Shown: in pieces, positions 8,986-19,710 of the stretch
How the letters are laid out: every line of letters starts with the position of its first letter
Numbering within the stretch: position 1 is the stretch's first letter
NCBI GenBank assembly: GCA_036509255.1
Contig: DATCFY010000058.1
Location: forward strand, 67,100 to 131,099
Origin: RYN-230 sp036509255
GTDB taxonomy: Bacteria; Actinomycetota; Actinomycetes; Streptosporangiales; Streptosporangiaceae
Direction: 5' to 3'
DNA length: 64,000 bases
Made by a program: the position numbers and the translations under genes
The notes under the pieces: model-generated
Told to the model about the DNA's origin: nothing
The model's database searches: none
The model's input: only the letters and a program-made list of their open reading frames with translations

Positions 8986-10425
8986 TCACCCATCCCAGAC
9001 CGGCGTGTCCCAGCCTGCGGTATCCCAGTCCGCCGTGGCCTGGCGGAGCCAGGCGAGCCGCTGGCGGACCACCGGCTCGGCCGCCCCGGTGTATTCCTCC
9101 GGCGAGTGGCGCGGCCATCCGGGTGGCCCGGGCGTGCCCGCCAGGGCCCACGCGGCCTGCCTGGCTGCGCCGAGCGCGACGTACTCTTCCGGCGCCGGCA
9201 CCAGGACGGGCACGCCGAGGATGCCCGGGGCCAGGCGGCGCGCCGCCTCGGACCGGGCGCCCCCGCCGATCAGCAGCACCCGTTCGCGGGACGCGCCCTG
9301 CGCCGCGATCAGGTCGGCGGCCTCGGCCAGGGTGCCGAGCACGGCCTCGATCGCGGCCCGGGCGAGGTTGGCTCCGGTCGCGTTCCGCGTGGTCAGGCCC
9401 CGGAGCACGCCGGTGGCGTCGGGCCGGTTCGGGGACCGCTCGCCGTCGAGGTAGGGCAGCAGTGCGATGCCGCCCGCGCCCGGTTCGGCGGTCAGCGCCC
9501 GGGCCGACAGCCCGTCCAGGTCGGTGCCGATCAGGGCGGCGACCGTGGACAGCACCAGGCCCGCGTTGACGGTGGCGATCAGCGGCAGGAACCGGCCGGT
9601 GGCGTCGGCGAACCCGGCGACCATGCCCGACTCATCCGCTGCGGCCCGCTCGGTGACCGCGTAGGCGGTCCCCGAGGTGCCGATCGAGATGACCATCTCA
9701 CCGGGTTCCAGGCTGAGCCCGAGGGCAGCGCCCATGTTGTCGCCTGTTCCGGGGGCCAGGATGGCCCCGCCGGCGGTCTCGCCGACGACCTCGTTGGGCT
9801 GGGCGATCCGGGGCAGTCCGGGCTGGTGGCCGAGCGCCGCCGCGGCGACCTCGGGCAGCCACCGGCTCTCCGCGGGCGAGAAGTAGCCGGTCCCGGAGGC
9901 GTCGCCGCGGTCGGTGACCGGCTCGGCCGCGCCTGCGCCAGCCCGGCCCGGCCCCTGCGTAGCGAGCCGCCAGGTCAGCCAGTCATGCGGCAGCATCACG
10001 CGGGCGACCCGGGCCGCGTGGTCCGGCTCGTGCTCGGCCAGCCAGCGCAGCTTGGTGACGGTGAACGAGGCGCTGGGCACGCTCCCGGTCTGCTCCGCCC
10101 ACCAGGCCGGGCCGCCCAGCTCGGCGATGAGCTCCCGGGCCGCCTGCGCGGAGCGCAGGTCGTTCCACAGCAGGGCGGCCCTGATGACCTCGCCCGCCTC
10201 GTCGACGACGACCATGCCGTGCTGCTGGGCCGCTACCCCGATCGCGCCGGCCCGGCCAAGCAGGCCCTGCCCGGCCTGCTCCAGGGCGGACCACCAGGCG
10301 GCCGGGTCGCATTCGGTGCCCGGCGGGTGCGGGGCACTGCCCCGGCCGACGATCGTGCCGTCCTCGGCCTGGCACAGCAGGACCTTAGTCGACTGCGTGG
10401 ACGAATCCACCCCAGCCACGAGCAT
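8986..10425 (-). CDS. xylB: Xylulokinase
   Basis: FGGY-family kinase that phosphorylates D-xylulose to xylulose 5-phosphate for the pentose phosphate pathway. The 479-residue protein starts with the phosphate-binding loop VAGVDSSTQSTKVLL and contains AAQQHGMVVVD with the substrate-contacting Gln-His-Gly and LLWNDLRS; the ATPase domain shows GTGDNMGAALG, SIGTSGTAYAV and the C-terminal LLIGGGARSEAARR adenosine motif. The ATG is preceded by GAAGGGG at good spacing. It is the first gene of the leftward xylB-xylA pair, so its promoter lies in 10426-10549, back to back with that of the small membrane protein. Confidence 0.94.
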   Translation of the reverse strand: MLVAGVDSSTQSTKVLLCQAEDGTIVGRGSAPHPPGTECDPAAWWSALEQAGQGLLGRAGAIGVAAQQHGMVVVDEAGEVIRAALLWNDLRSAQAARELIAELGGPAWWAEQTGSVPSASFTVTKLRWLAEHEPDHAARVARVMLPHDWLTWRLATQGPGRAGAGAAEPVTDRGDASGTGYFSPAESRWLPEVAAAALGHQPGLPRIAQPNEVVGETAGGAILAPGTGDNMGAALGLSLEPGEMVISIGTSGTAYAVTERAAADESGMVAGFADATGRFLPLIATVNAGLVLSTVAALIGTDLDGLSARALTAEPGAGGIALLPYLDGERSPNRPDATGVLRGLTTRNATGANLARAAIEAVLGTLAEAADLIAAQGASRERVLLIGGGARSEAARRLAPGILGVPVLVPAPEEYVALGAARQAAWALAGTPGPPGWPRHSPEEYTGAAEPVVRQRLAWLRQATADWDTAGWDTPVWDG

Positions 10426-10549
10426 CGCTCACCCCTTCGCTATGACGGAATGAACCTACTCCCGCAGGCCCCGCTGGCAGCCCCGGGGCCAGCCGGCCCT
10501 GGGCCCAGTTCCGGGAGCGGCCGGGCAACGTCCCGGACTCTGAGCCTAA

Positions 10550-10578
10550 TTGCTACTTATAGTAATCAATCGTATACT
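10550..10578 (+). promoter_or_regulatory. Sigma-70-type promoter for the small membrane protein gene
   Basis: TTGCTA at 10550-10555 and TATACT at 10573-10578 are separated by exactly 17 bp, inside an unusually A+T-rich stretch for this genome. Both hexamers resemble the housekeeping consensus. The predicted start point is near 10585, about 60 bp before the ATG at 10646. Confidence 0.6.
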
Positions 10579-10583
10579 CAGCG

Positions 10584-10602
10584 TGCACATATCTCGTGTG
10601 CA
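10584..10602 (+). promoter_or_regulatory. Operator-like palindrome at the predicted transcription start
   Basis: TGCACA and TGTGCA are perfect inverted arms around 7 nt, starting 6 bp after the -10 hexamer. A repressor bound here would cover the start point. It could also form a hairpin at the mRNA 5' end. The cognate protein is unknown. Confidence 0.45.
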
Positions 10603-10645
10603 GGCGCCGCTGTCCGGCAGCGCTGTAGCTGTACCGGAGGCGCAA

Positions 10646-10879
10646 ATGACACCGTTGATCTGGCTGAGCTTGGGACTATGCGCGGTGTTCTTTCTCGCGA
10701 TCGCCGGTATCCCGCTCTGGTTCGTCTTCAGGCACAAGGAATGGGGATCTCACCACCACGACGGGACCTCCATCTCCGGGCCGTCCCCGCAGCGAGCTGA
10801 GGTCCCGGTCCCGGTCCCGGAGCCGGCGCAAGCCGTGCTGGCCGGGACAGGTGGGCGGTCCGTCCCCGACGGTGGCTGA
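10646..10879 (+). CDS. Small single-pass membrane protein of unknown function
   Basis: A 77-residue protein whose ATG follows a strong GGAGG at a 6-bp spacing. It has one N-terminal transmembrane segment (about residues 4-26, LIWLSLGLCAVFFLAIAG then PLWFVF), then a His-containing cytoplasmic-looking stretch (RHKEWGSHHHDG) and a Pro/Val-rich tail (VPVPVPEP). It has its own promoter and is not obviously tied to xylB (divergent) or the CynX-type transporter (convergent). The three consecutive histidines might bind metal, but nothing else supports that. I do not recognise a family. Confidence 0.7.
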   Translation: MTPLIWLSLGLCAVFFLAIAGIPLWFVFRHKEWGSHHHDGTSISGPSPQRAEVPVPVPEPAQAVLAGTGGRSVPDGG

Positions 10880-10907
10880 GCGCCCCGCAGGGTGACAGCC
10901 CAGCAGA

Positions 10908-12182
10908 TCAGCCGACGCTCGGCAGGGTGACGGCCCGGGCGGCGGGCCAGCCGACGACGAGCTGCAGCCCGGTGATCACCAGCAGCACCACCACCGGGAC
11001 GGTCCAGCCACCGAGTGCCGAGTGCAGGAAGCCGACCGCCAGCGGGCCGGTGGTGGCGACCAGGTACCCCACGCTCTGCGCGAATCCCGAGAGCGACGCG
11101 GCGGCCCGCGGATCAGGGGCCCGGGCCATGGTGAAGAAGATGGCGAGGCCGAGCGAGGCACCCTGGCCCAGGCCGAGCACCAGCACCCAGACCACGTCGC
11201 CGCCGAGCGGGGCGAACCAGGCCCCGGCCAGGCCGGCAGCGCTGGCGGCCACGGTGCCCGCGACCAGCGCCCGCTGGTTCCGGGCCCGGTGTGCGAAGAC
11301 CGGGATCAGCAGCGAGCCGACCGCCCCGCCCACGCCCGTCAGGGCGAGCAGCGTACCGGCGGCGCCGGCGCTCACCCCCCGGTCCCGGAACATCGTCGGC
11401 AGGTAGGACAGCGCCGCGTAGAAGGTCAGGCTCTGCAACCCCATGAACGCGGTGACCTGCCAGGTCAGCGCGTACCTGGAGACCTTGAGCGGGGCAGTCG
11501 GACGGACAGACCGTTCGTGGGGCTGCTGTGTTTCCGGGAGCTGCTGAGGCTGGACGGACGGGACGCGCGGCACCGTCCGGTACCTGCGCTGCGGCAGCCA
11601 GACCACGGCCGCGGCGAGCGCGGGCAGCGCCCACACGGCCAGGGACAGCGGGACCGAGCCGCCGGACTCGTTATAGACAGGCACCGCGATCAGCGACGCG
11701 AGGATGGAGCCCGCGGACAGGCTGAGCAGGTAGAGCCCGATCAGCAGCCCGGCCCGCTCGGGCGCGCGCCGCTTGACCAGGCTGGGCAGCAGCACGTTCA
11801 GCAGCGCGATGGCCGCCGCGGCCAGCGCCGTGCCTGGGAACAGCAGCACGCCCGGTGCCACGCCCCGCAGCAGCAGGCCCGCGGCCAGCAGGACCACTGC
11901 GCCGCCCAGCACCCGTTCCTCGCCGAACCGGCGGCTCAGCGGGGCGGCCACCCCGGAGAACACGCCGAACGCAAGCACCGGGAGCGACGCCAGGACGGAG
12001 ATCGAGGCCGGCGGCAGGTGCAGCCGGCTGGACAGCTCCGGGAACAGCGGCGGCAGGCTGGTGATCGCGGCGCGCAGGTTGAACGCGATGGCGAGAACGC
12101 CCGCGACGAGCAGGACCCCGGTCCGGGTATAGCGGCCGGCCCGCGGCGGCGATGGCGCGGTGCGTGCGTCGGGATCGGGCAT
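10908..12182 (-). CDS. MFS transporter, CynX/NimT family
   Basis: A 424-residue integral membrane protein with about 12 hydrophobic segments. The start of TM1, GVLLVAGVLAIAFNLRAAITSLPPLFPELSSRL, is characteristic of the CynX/NimT branch (cyanate and 2-nitroimidazole transporters), as is PLSRRFGEERVLGGAVVLLAAGLLLRG. A basic central loop of about 30 residues, Gln/Pro-rich (PSVQPQQLPETQQP), separates the two six-helix halves. The substrate cannot be read from the sequence. A hairpin and the acnA 3' end lie upstream on the same strand, so it may receive readthrough or have its own promoter in 12183-12279. Confidence 0.82.
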   Translation of the reverse strand: MPDPDARTAPSPPRAGRYTRTGVLLVAGVLAIAFNLRAAITSLPPLFPELSSRLHLPPASISVLASLPVLAFGVFSGVAAPLSRRFGEERVLGGAVVLLAAGLLLRGVAPGVLLFPGTALAAAAIALLNVLLPSLVKRRAPERAGLLIGLYLLSLSAGSILASLIAVPVYNESGGSVPLSLAVWALPALAAAVVWLPQRRYRTVPRVPSVQPQQLPETQQPHERSVRPTAPLKVSRYALTWQVTAFMGLQSLTFYAALSYLPTMFRDRGVSAGAAGTLLALTGVGGAVGSLLIPVFAHRARNQRALVAGTVAASAAGLAGAWFAPLGGDVVWVLVLGLGQGASLGLAIFFTMARAPDPRAAASLSGFAQSVGYLVATTGPLAVGFLHSALGGWTVPVVVLLVITGLQLVVGWPAARAVTLPSVG

Positions 12183-12232
12183 TTCCCGGACACGCTACCG
12201 CGAGAGTCATCCCGGGCCGGCGGGCGAGCCCA

Positions 12233-12255
12233 GGTGCCCGGGCCGCCCGGGCACC
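12233..12255 (-). terminator. Terminator-like hairpin after acnA
   Basis: GGTGCCCGGG and CCCGGGCACC form a perfect 10-bp stem with a 3-nt loop, 24 bp beyond the acnA stop. It separates acnA from the downstream CynX-type gene on the same strand. Confidence 0.6.
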
Positions 12256-12279
12256 GGGGGCGCGCTCAGGGCTGCCCGC

Positions 12280-15039
<2,760 letters not shown>

Positions 15040-15066
15040 CAGGGTCCGCCTCCTGCACCAGTGAAG

Positions 15067-15084
15067 TATCTCGATATCAAGTTA
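15067..15084 (-). promoter_or_regulatory. Operator-like palindrome 1 upstream of acnA
   Basis: TATCTCGATATCAAGTTA is an 18-bp imperfect dyad fitting TATCTYGAYRTCRAGNTA, centred 36 bp upstream of the acnA start. A second copy lies 46 bp further away. Two spaced copies in front of a TCA-cycle gene suggest a dimeric transcription factor site. Confidence 0.5.
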
Positions 15085-15112
15085 AATGAGCGTGTCCACG
15101 CTAGAACGAGTT

Positions 15113-15130
15113 TATCTCGACGTCAAGGTA
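15113..15130 (-). promoter_or_regulatory. Operator-like palindrome 2 upstream of acnA
   Basis: TATCTCGACGTCAAGGTA repeats the pattern of the first dyad, in the same orientation, 46 bp centre to centre (just over four helical turns). It lies between acnA and the divergently transcribed cupin gene, so it could act on either. Confidence 0.5.
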
Positions 15131-15274
15131 TCGGGCGGGCGCGGGGACCGCCCCGGAAACCAGGACGTTCCGCGTCCCCGGCGTGAATCCCGGGCCTCGA
15201 CGACAACATTGCCATCACTTAGCCTTCTCGGCCGCCGATGCGCCCCGTCGCGGCCGGGAATCCGCAACTATGGG

Positions 15275-15628
15275 GTGGTGACAGAGCACACCGAGCGCCC
15301 CTGGGGCGGTTACACGGTCCTGGCCGAGGCCGGGGACTTCAAGGTCAAGACCATCGAGGTGCATCCCGGGCAGCGGCTGTCCTATCAGCGGCACTCGCGC
15401 CGGGCCGAGCACTGGTTCGTGGTCCGCGGCGAGGGCGTGGTCACCCTGGATGGTGCCGACATCGAGGTCCGGCGGGGCGACACGGTCGACGTGGGGCTCG
15501 GTGCCGCGCACCGGATCCGCAACACCGGCACCGACCCGCTGGTGTTCGTGGAAGTCCAGCACGGCGACTACTTCGGCGAGGACGACATCGTCCGGCTCGA
15601 AGACGACTACGGCCGCATCGGGGCCTGA
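15275..15628 (+). CDS. Cupin protein, mannose-6-phosphate isomerase type II C-terminal-like
   Basis: A 117-residue single-domain cupin. The sequence ERPWGGYTVLAEAGDFKVKTIEVHPGQRLSYQRHSRRAEHWFVVRGEGVV contains the metal-ligand pattern (QRHSRRAEHW) found in the C-terminal half of ManC-type GDP-mannose pyrophosphorylase/phosphomannose isomerases, and ends with FVEVQHGDYFGEDDIVRLEDDYGR. The nucleotidyltransferase half is absent. The start is GTG at 15275 or 15278, with little Shine-Dalgarno. It is divergent from acnA, and its 3' end overlaps selA, which converges, by 22 bp. Sugar isomerase activity is a family-based inference. Confidence 0.8.
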   Translation: MVTEHTERPWGGYTVLAEAGDFKVKTIEVHPGQRLSYQRHSRRAEHWFVVRGEGVVTLDGADIEVRRGDTVDVGLGAAHRIRNTGTDPLVFVEVQHGDYFGEDDIVRLEDDYGRIGA

Positions 15629-16950
15629 CCCCGCGCCACGGCAAGCACGGCCGCACGCAGCGTGGCATCGTCCGCGGGATCGACGGTCCGCAGGTCCAGC
15701 AGCAGCCTGCCGTCCTCGATCCGTCCGGCCACCGGTGGGTTATTTTTCCGCAACGAGGACCCGAACGTGGCCGGGAGACTTACCGCGGCGCTCGGCAGCC
15801 GGACCCCGGGTGCGCCACCGCCGCCCACCACCGCGTCACTGGCGGCAGCCCGGGCGTCCAGCCCGGCCCGGGCCAGGTCCGCGGCCAGCCGCCCGGCCCG
15901 CTCCCGGAGCCGCTGGACGGGCTCGTGCAGGGCAACGGCCGTCGGCGTGGCCGGGCCGCGGAGGGTGGCCTCCAGCGCGGCCAGGGTCAGCTTGTCCACC
16001 CGGAGCGCCCGGGCCAGCGGATGCCGCCGCAATGCCGTGATCAGGCCGGCCCGGCCGAGTATCAGCCCGGCCTGGGGGCCGCCGAGCAGCTTGTCCCCGC
16101 TGGCGGTGACCAGGTCGGCGCCGCTGGCCAGCGCGGTGGCCGCGTCGGGCTCGTCGGGCAGTACCGGCTCGGGGGCCAGCAGCCCGGAGCCGATGTCCGC
16201 TACCACGGGAACCGGGTCCGGGGTCCCGGTCCGGGCGGTCATGGCGGCCAGTTCAGCGATCGTCGCCTCGCTGGTGAAGCCCAGGACGCGGAAGTTCGAC
16301 GGGTGCACCTTGAGGATGAAGCCGGTGGCCGGCCCGATCGCCGCGGCATAGTCCGCGGCCGTGGTCCGGTTCGTGGTGCCGACCTCCCGCAGCTGGGCTC
16401 CCGTCGAGGCCAGCAGGTCGGGCAGGCGGAACCCGTCGCCGATTTCCACCATCTCGCCGCGGCTGACGATGATCTCGCGGCCGCTGGCCAGCGCGGTCGC
16501 CGCCAGGACCAGCGCCGCCGCGTTGTTGTTGACGATGTGCACGTCCTCCGCGGCCGGGCAGGCTGCGCGCAGCGCAGCCAGGGCGCCGCGGCCGCGCCGG
16601 GCCCGCTGGCCGGTGGCCAGGTCGTACTCCACGTCGGTGGACCCGGCGCTCACGGCCAGGGCGGCCCGCGCCGCCGCGGACAGCGGGGCGCGGCCGAGGT
16701 TGGTGTGCAGCAGCACCCCGGTGGCGTTGATGACCGGGCGCAGCGTCGTGGCACTGGCCGGCAGCAGCGTGGCGGCCAGGTCGGGCACGTCCTCCGGCGC
16801 GATCTCGCCCCTGCGGGCCCGGTCCTGGGCCGCGGTGATCGCCTCCTTGACCCGGGTGGCACCCAGCCGGCCGACGGCCTCGGTGAACGGAGGCTGCGCC
16901 AGCAGCGTGTCCGTGCGCGGTATCCGCCGCCGGCTGTCCACGACCAGCAC
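15607..16950 (-). CDS. selA: L-seryl-tRNA(Sec) selenium transferase
   Basis: PLP enzyme that converts seryl-tRNA(Sec) to selenocysteinyl-tRNA(Sec) using selenophosphate. The 447-residue protein has the hallmark INATGVLLHTNLGRAPLS segment, VNNNAAALVLAATALA, the SRGEMVEIGDGFRLP loop and the PLP-lysine motif SGDKLLGGPQAG (Lys287), so it looks fully active rather than a distant SelA-like paralogue. The start is GTG at 16950 with only weak Shine-Dalgarno; nearby GTG codons are possible. No selB, selD or tRNA(Sec) is present in the window, so the partners must be elsewhere, if they exist. Its tail overlaps the convergent cupin gene. Confidence 0.92.
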   Translation of the reverse strand: MLVVDSRRRIPRTDTLLAQPPFTEAVGRLGATRVKEAITAAQDRARRGEIAPEDVPDLAATLLPASATTLRPVINATGVLLHTNLGRAPLSAAARAALAVSAGSTDVEYDLATGQRARRGRGALAALRAACPAAEDVHIVNNNAAALVLAATALASGREIIVSRGEMVEIGDGFRLPDLLASTGAQLREVGTTNRTTAADYAAAIGPATGFILKVHPSNFRVLGFTSEATIAELAAMTARTGTPDPVPVVADIGSGLLAPEPVLPDEPDAATALASGADLVTASGDKLLGGPQAGLILGRAGLITALRRHPLARALRVDKLTLAALEATLRGPATPTAVALHEPVQRLRERAGRLAADLARAGLDARAAASDAVVGGGGAPGVRLPSAAVSLPATFGSSLRKNNPPVAGRIEDGRLLLDLRTVDPADDATLRAAVLAVARGQAPMRP

Positions 16951-17194
16951 TCTAACCCGGCAGGCTGCCCAGAGCCGGACGCCGGCCCGCCGGGCCCGGT
17001 CCCACGAGTCACACTGGCCGGGTGAGCCCCGCCGAGAGGGGCCCGCCCGTGATCAATGTGACCCATGGTGCTGGTGGTGGAGCTAGCCGGGCAGGCGGCG
17101 ATGGCCCGGGGATGGGTGCGCCCTGGGGATCGAGCTCGTGGGCCGCGCTCGCCAGCCGGCTCTGGGCGCCTGGGGGTGGCGGGCAGGGCCGCCG

Positions 17195-18076
17195 CTAGCC
17201 CAGGCCGTGCCGGGCCGCGCTCACGTCGCGGTCCCCCAGACCCTGGTCGACGAGCGCGGCCCACCGCTCGCGGACCACGTCCAGCATCGGCAGCCGGCGG
17301 CCGGAGGCCTCCATGGCCAGCCGGATGTCCTTGAGCGCCCACTGCAGCGCGAAGTCCGGCGAGTCGTCCGCCGCGTCCATCTTGGCGAACTTGGCCGCCG
17401 CGGCCGGGTTAGCCAGGTTCCCGGCTTTGAGGAAGCCCAGCACCTGCTGATGGTCCACGTCCAGCGAGTCGGCCAGGGCCATGATCTCCGCTGCCCCCTC
17501 GACCAGGAAGACCAGCCAGGAGTTCATGACCAGCTTGAGGCGGCTGCCCGCGCCGGCCTCGCCGACCCACCTGGTCTCCCGGCCGAGCGCGGCGAACACC
17601 GGCTCCAGCACCGGCCTGGCCTGCTCCGGGCCGGACGCCAGGATCAGCAGCTGGCCATTCTCGGCCGGCTCACGGGTTCCGGACACCGGCGCGTCCTCGA
17701 AGGACACGTCGGGCCGCTCCTTGCTGACCCGGGTGGCCAGCTCCTCGGCGGCGGCCACGCCGATCGTGCCCATCTGGGCCCAGACCGACTGCGGCCGCAT
17801 CGCCGCCAGCATCCCGAAGTCGAAGGCCAGCTCGTTCACCGCATCCGCGTCCGCGACCATGGTGATCACCACGTCCGCCTCGCGCACCGCGTCCGGTGCA
17901 TCCTCACGGGCCGTCGCGCCGTCGGCCGCGAGCGCAGCGGCTTTCTCCGCGGTCCGGTCCCAGACATCCACCGTGAACCCATTGCGGAGCAGGCTGTGAG
18001 TCATCCCGCGGCCCATCGTCCCGGCACCCAGCACGGCTACCCGCGGCAGCGCCCCGGTCCCCTCGGCAGAGCTCAT
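17195..18076 (-). CDS. NAD(P)-dependent oxidoreductase, 3-hydroxyisobutyrate dehydrogenase family
   Basis: A 293-residue beta-hydroxyacid dehydrogenase. The N-terminal Rossmann motif RVAVLGAGTMGRGMTHSLLRNG is near residues 12-33, the substrate-loop motif DAPVSGTREPAENGQL follows, and the catalytic lysine is Lys181 in GAGSRLKLVMNSW, the canonical family pattern. I chose ATG 18076 (MSSAEGTG) because AAGGGG lies about eight bases upstream; an extra 20 residues are possible. Family members act on 3-hydroxyisobutyrate, tartronate semialdehyde, imines or succinic semialdehyde, and the sequence does not decide among these. It is separated from selA by about 245 bp in which I see no gene. Confidence 0.85.
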   Translation of the reverse strand: MSSAEGTGALPRVAVLGAGTMGRGMTHSLLRNGFTVDVWDRTAEKAAALAADGATAREDAPDAVREADVVITMVADADAVNELAFDFGMLAAMRPQSVWAQMGTIGVAAAEELATRVSKERPDVSFEDAPVSGTREPAENGQLLILASGPEQARPVLEPVFAALGRETRWVGEAGAGSRLKLVMNSWLVFLVEGAAEIMALADSLDVDHQQVLGFLKAGNLANPAAAAKFAKMDAADDSPDFALQWALKDIRLAMEASGRRLPMLDVVRERWAALVDQGLGDRDVSAARHGLG

Positions 18077-18139
18077 GTCGTCATCCCCTTGGTGGTCTTC
18101 GTTGCGGAGGTTGTTGCTTTCATCTTTAACACGCACCGT

Positions 18140-19660
18140 TCACGGGCCGCAGCGGGCCGGCTCGCGGGGCGTGCGCCGGTGTGCCAGCGCGATCAGCGTG
18201 GCCAGCCCGGCCACGACCGCCCCGGCCAGCATCGCGGTCCGGTCGCCGCCGACCCCGGCCAGGTGGCCGCCGTGGCTGGCGGTCAGCGCGATGGCGGGCA
18301 GCAGCGCGGCGCCGACCCCGGCCCCGATCTGGCGGCTGGTGTTGATCACCCCGCCGACGAAGCCCTGGTCGCCGTCGGCCACCCCCCGGCTCGCGGTGAC
18401 CATCGCGCCGAACGCGGTGCCCGCCGTGCCGAAGCCGACGAAGGTCACCGCGGCCAGCAACGGGCTGTACCCGCCGGTGGCGGGCAAGTGCGTGAGCAGC
18501 AGGAAACCTACCGTGGCCACGGCGTTGGTCAGCACCAGCAGCCGCTGCAGGCCCAGCCGCGCGGCCAGCCGGGCGCCGGTCAGCCCGGCGGTGAAGCCGA
18601 CCACACCCTGCGGGGCGATGGCCAGCCCGGTCATCAGCGGTGAGTCGTGCAGGACCTGCTGGAAGTACAGGGACAGGACCAGCATCTCGCCGCCGTTCCA
18701 GACGCCGAGCAGCATGATCAGCGCGCCGCCCTTGCGAAGCGAGCCAAGGCGGAGCAGATCACCGCGGACCAGCGGGTCAGAGGTGTGACCTTCGGTCACG
18801 GCGAACCCGGCCAGCGCCGCCACCGCCAGGCCGGCCGCGGCCAGCACGAGCGGCGAGGTCCAGCCGGCCGCGCCGCCCTCGGACACGGCGAACACCACCG
18901 AGGCGACCGCCAGCGTGATGAGCAGCGCGCCGGTCACGTCGAGGCTCCGCCGCTGGCGGTGCTCCCGGCCGCGGCCCAGCAGCCGCGGGGTGAGCAGCAC
19001 CGCAGCCAGCCCGACCGGCACGTTGACCAGGAACACCGCGCGCCAGCTGGTGAACTCCACCAGGACGCCGCCCAGCACCTGCCCAGCCACGAACCCGATG
19101 GACGCGGTCGCGCCGTACAGGCCGAGCGCCCGGGTGCGCGGCGGGCCCTCGGGGAAGCCGGTGGTGATCAGGGAGAGGGCGGCCGGGGCGACCAGGGCCG
19201 CACCCGCGCCCTGCACCGCCCGCGCCGCGACCAGCAGGACAGGATCCTGGGCCAGGCCGCCGGCCAGGGAGGCGGCGGAGAAGGCGATCAGCCCGGTCAC
19301 GAACATCCGGCGGCGGCCGAACAGGTCGGCCGCCCGGCCGCCGAGAATGAGCAGCCCGCCAAACGTGATCGCGTACCCGGTGACCACCCACTGCGCGGCC
19401 GAGGCGGCGAAGCCCAGCTCACGCTGGATGGAGGGCAGGGCCACATTCACGATGCTGAAATCGAGCACGACCATGAACGAGGCGGCCAGGATGAGGGCCA
19501 GCGCAGCCCGGCTGTACCGGGGCTGGGCAGCCTTCGGGGCGGCGGGCGAAGCCGCAGCAGCGCGGGGCGAAGTCGCAGCGGCGGGGGCGGGAGTCGGGGG
19601 AATGGGGGGAAGAGGAAGATCAGAAGCGTGGTCCTGGGTGATCGTCCTGCTCTGGGTCAC
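18140..19660 (-). CDS. Multidrug MFS exporter, DHA2 (EmrB/QacA) family, 14 transmembrane segments
   Basis: A 506-residue proton-driven drug exporter. After an Ala/Pro-rich cytoplasmic tail of about 48 residues it has the TM1 motif LILAASFMVVLDFSIVNVALPSIQRELG and then the DHA2 signature LLILGGRAADLFGRRRMFVTGL, followed by GAGAALVAPAALSLITTGFP and an antiporter-type TM5 motif (GATASIGFVAGQVLGGVLVEFTSWR). About 14 hydrophobic segments can be counted. The GTG start is 50 bp from a divergent TetR gene, the standard arrangement for repressor-controlled efflux. Its substrate is unknown. Confidence 0.9.
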   Translation of the reverse strand: MTQSRTITQDHASDLPLPPIPPTPAPAAATSPRAAAASPAAPKAAQPRYSRAALALILAASFMVVLDFSIVNVALPSIQRELGFAASAAQWVVTGYAITFGGLLILGGRAADLFGRRRMFVTGLIAFSAASLAGGLAQDPVLLVAARAVQGAGAALVAPAALSLITTGFPEGPPRTRALGLYGATASIGFVAGQVLGGVLVEFTSWRAVFLVNVPVGLAAVLLTPRLLGRGREHRQRRSLDVTGALLITLAVASVVFAVSEGGAAGWTSPLVLAAAGLAVAALAGFAVTEGHTSDPLVRGDLLRLGSLRKGGALIMLLGVWNGGEMLVLSLYFQQVLHDSPLMTGLAIAPQGVVGFTAGLTGARLAARLGLQRLLVLTNAVATVGFLLLTHLPATGGYSPLLAAVTFVGFGTAGTAFGAMVTASRGVADGDQGFVGGVINTSRQIGAGVGAALLPAIALTASHGGHLAGVGGDRTAMLAGAVVAGLATLIALAHRRTPREPARCGP

Positions 19661-19666
19661 AGCACT

Positions 19667-19679
19667 ATCCGATACGGAT
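19667..19679. promoter_or_regulatory. Candidate TetR operator in the exporter/regulator gap
   Basis: ATCCG-ATA-CGGAT is a perfect 13-bp dyad; an overlapping TACG...CGTA pair lies just to its right. It is within the 50-bp divergent gap, where a local repressor would block both promoters. Confidence 0.45.
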
Positions 19680-19710
19680 CGTTTCGTAATGGCCGTAGAG
19701 TGGGAACCTC

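Noticed and set aside
16951..17194. tRNA(Sec) beside selA
   Set aside because: I searched both strands of the gap for a T-loop, a UCA anticodon loop and a long variable arm and found none.
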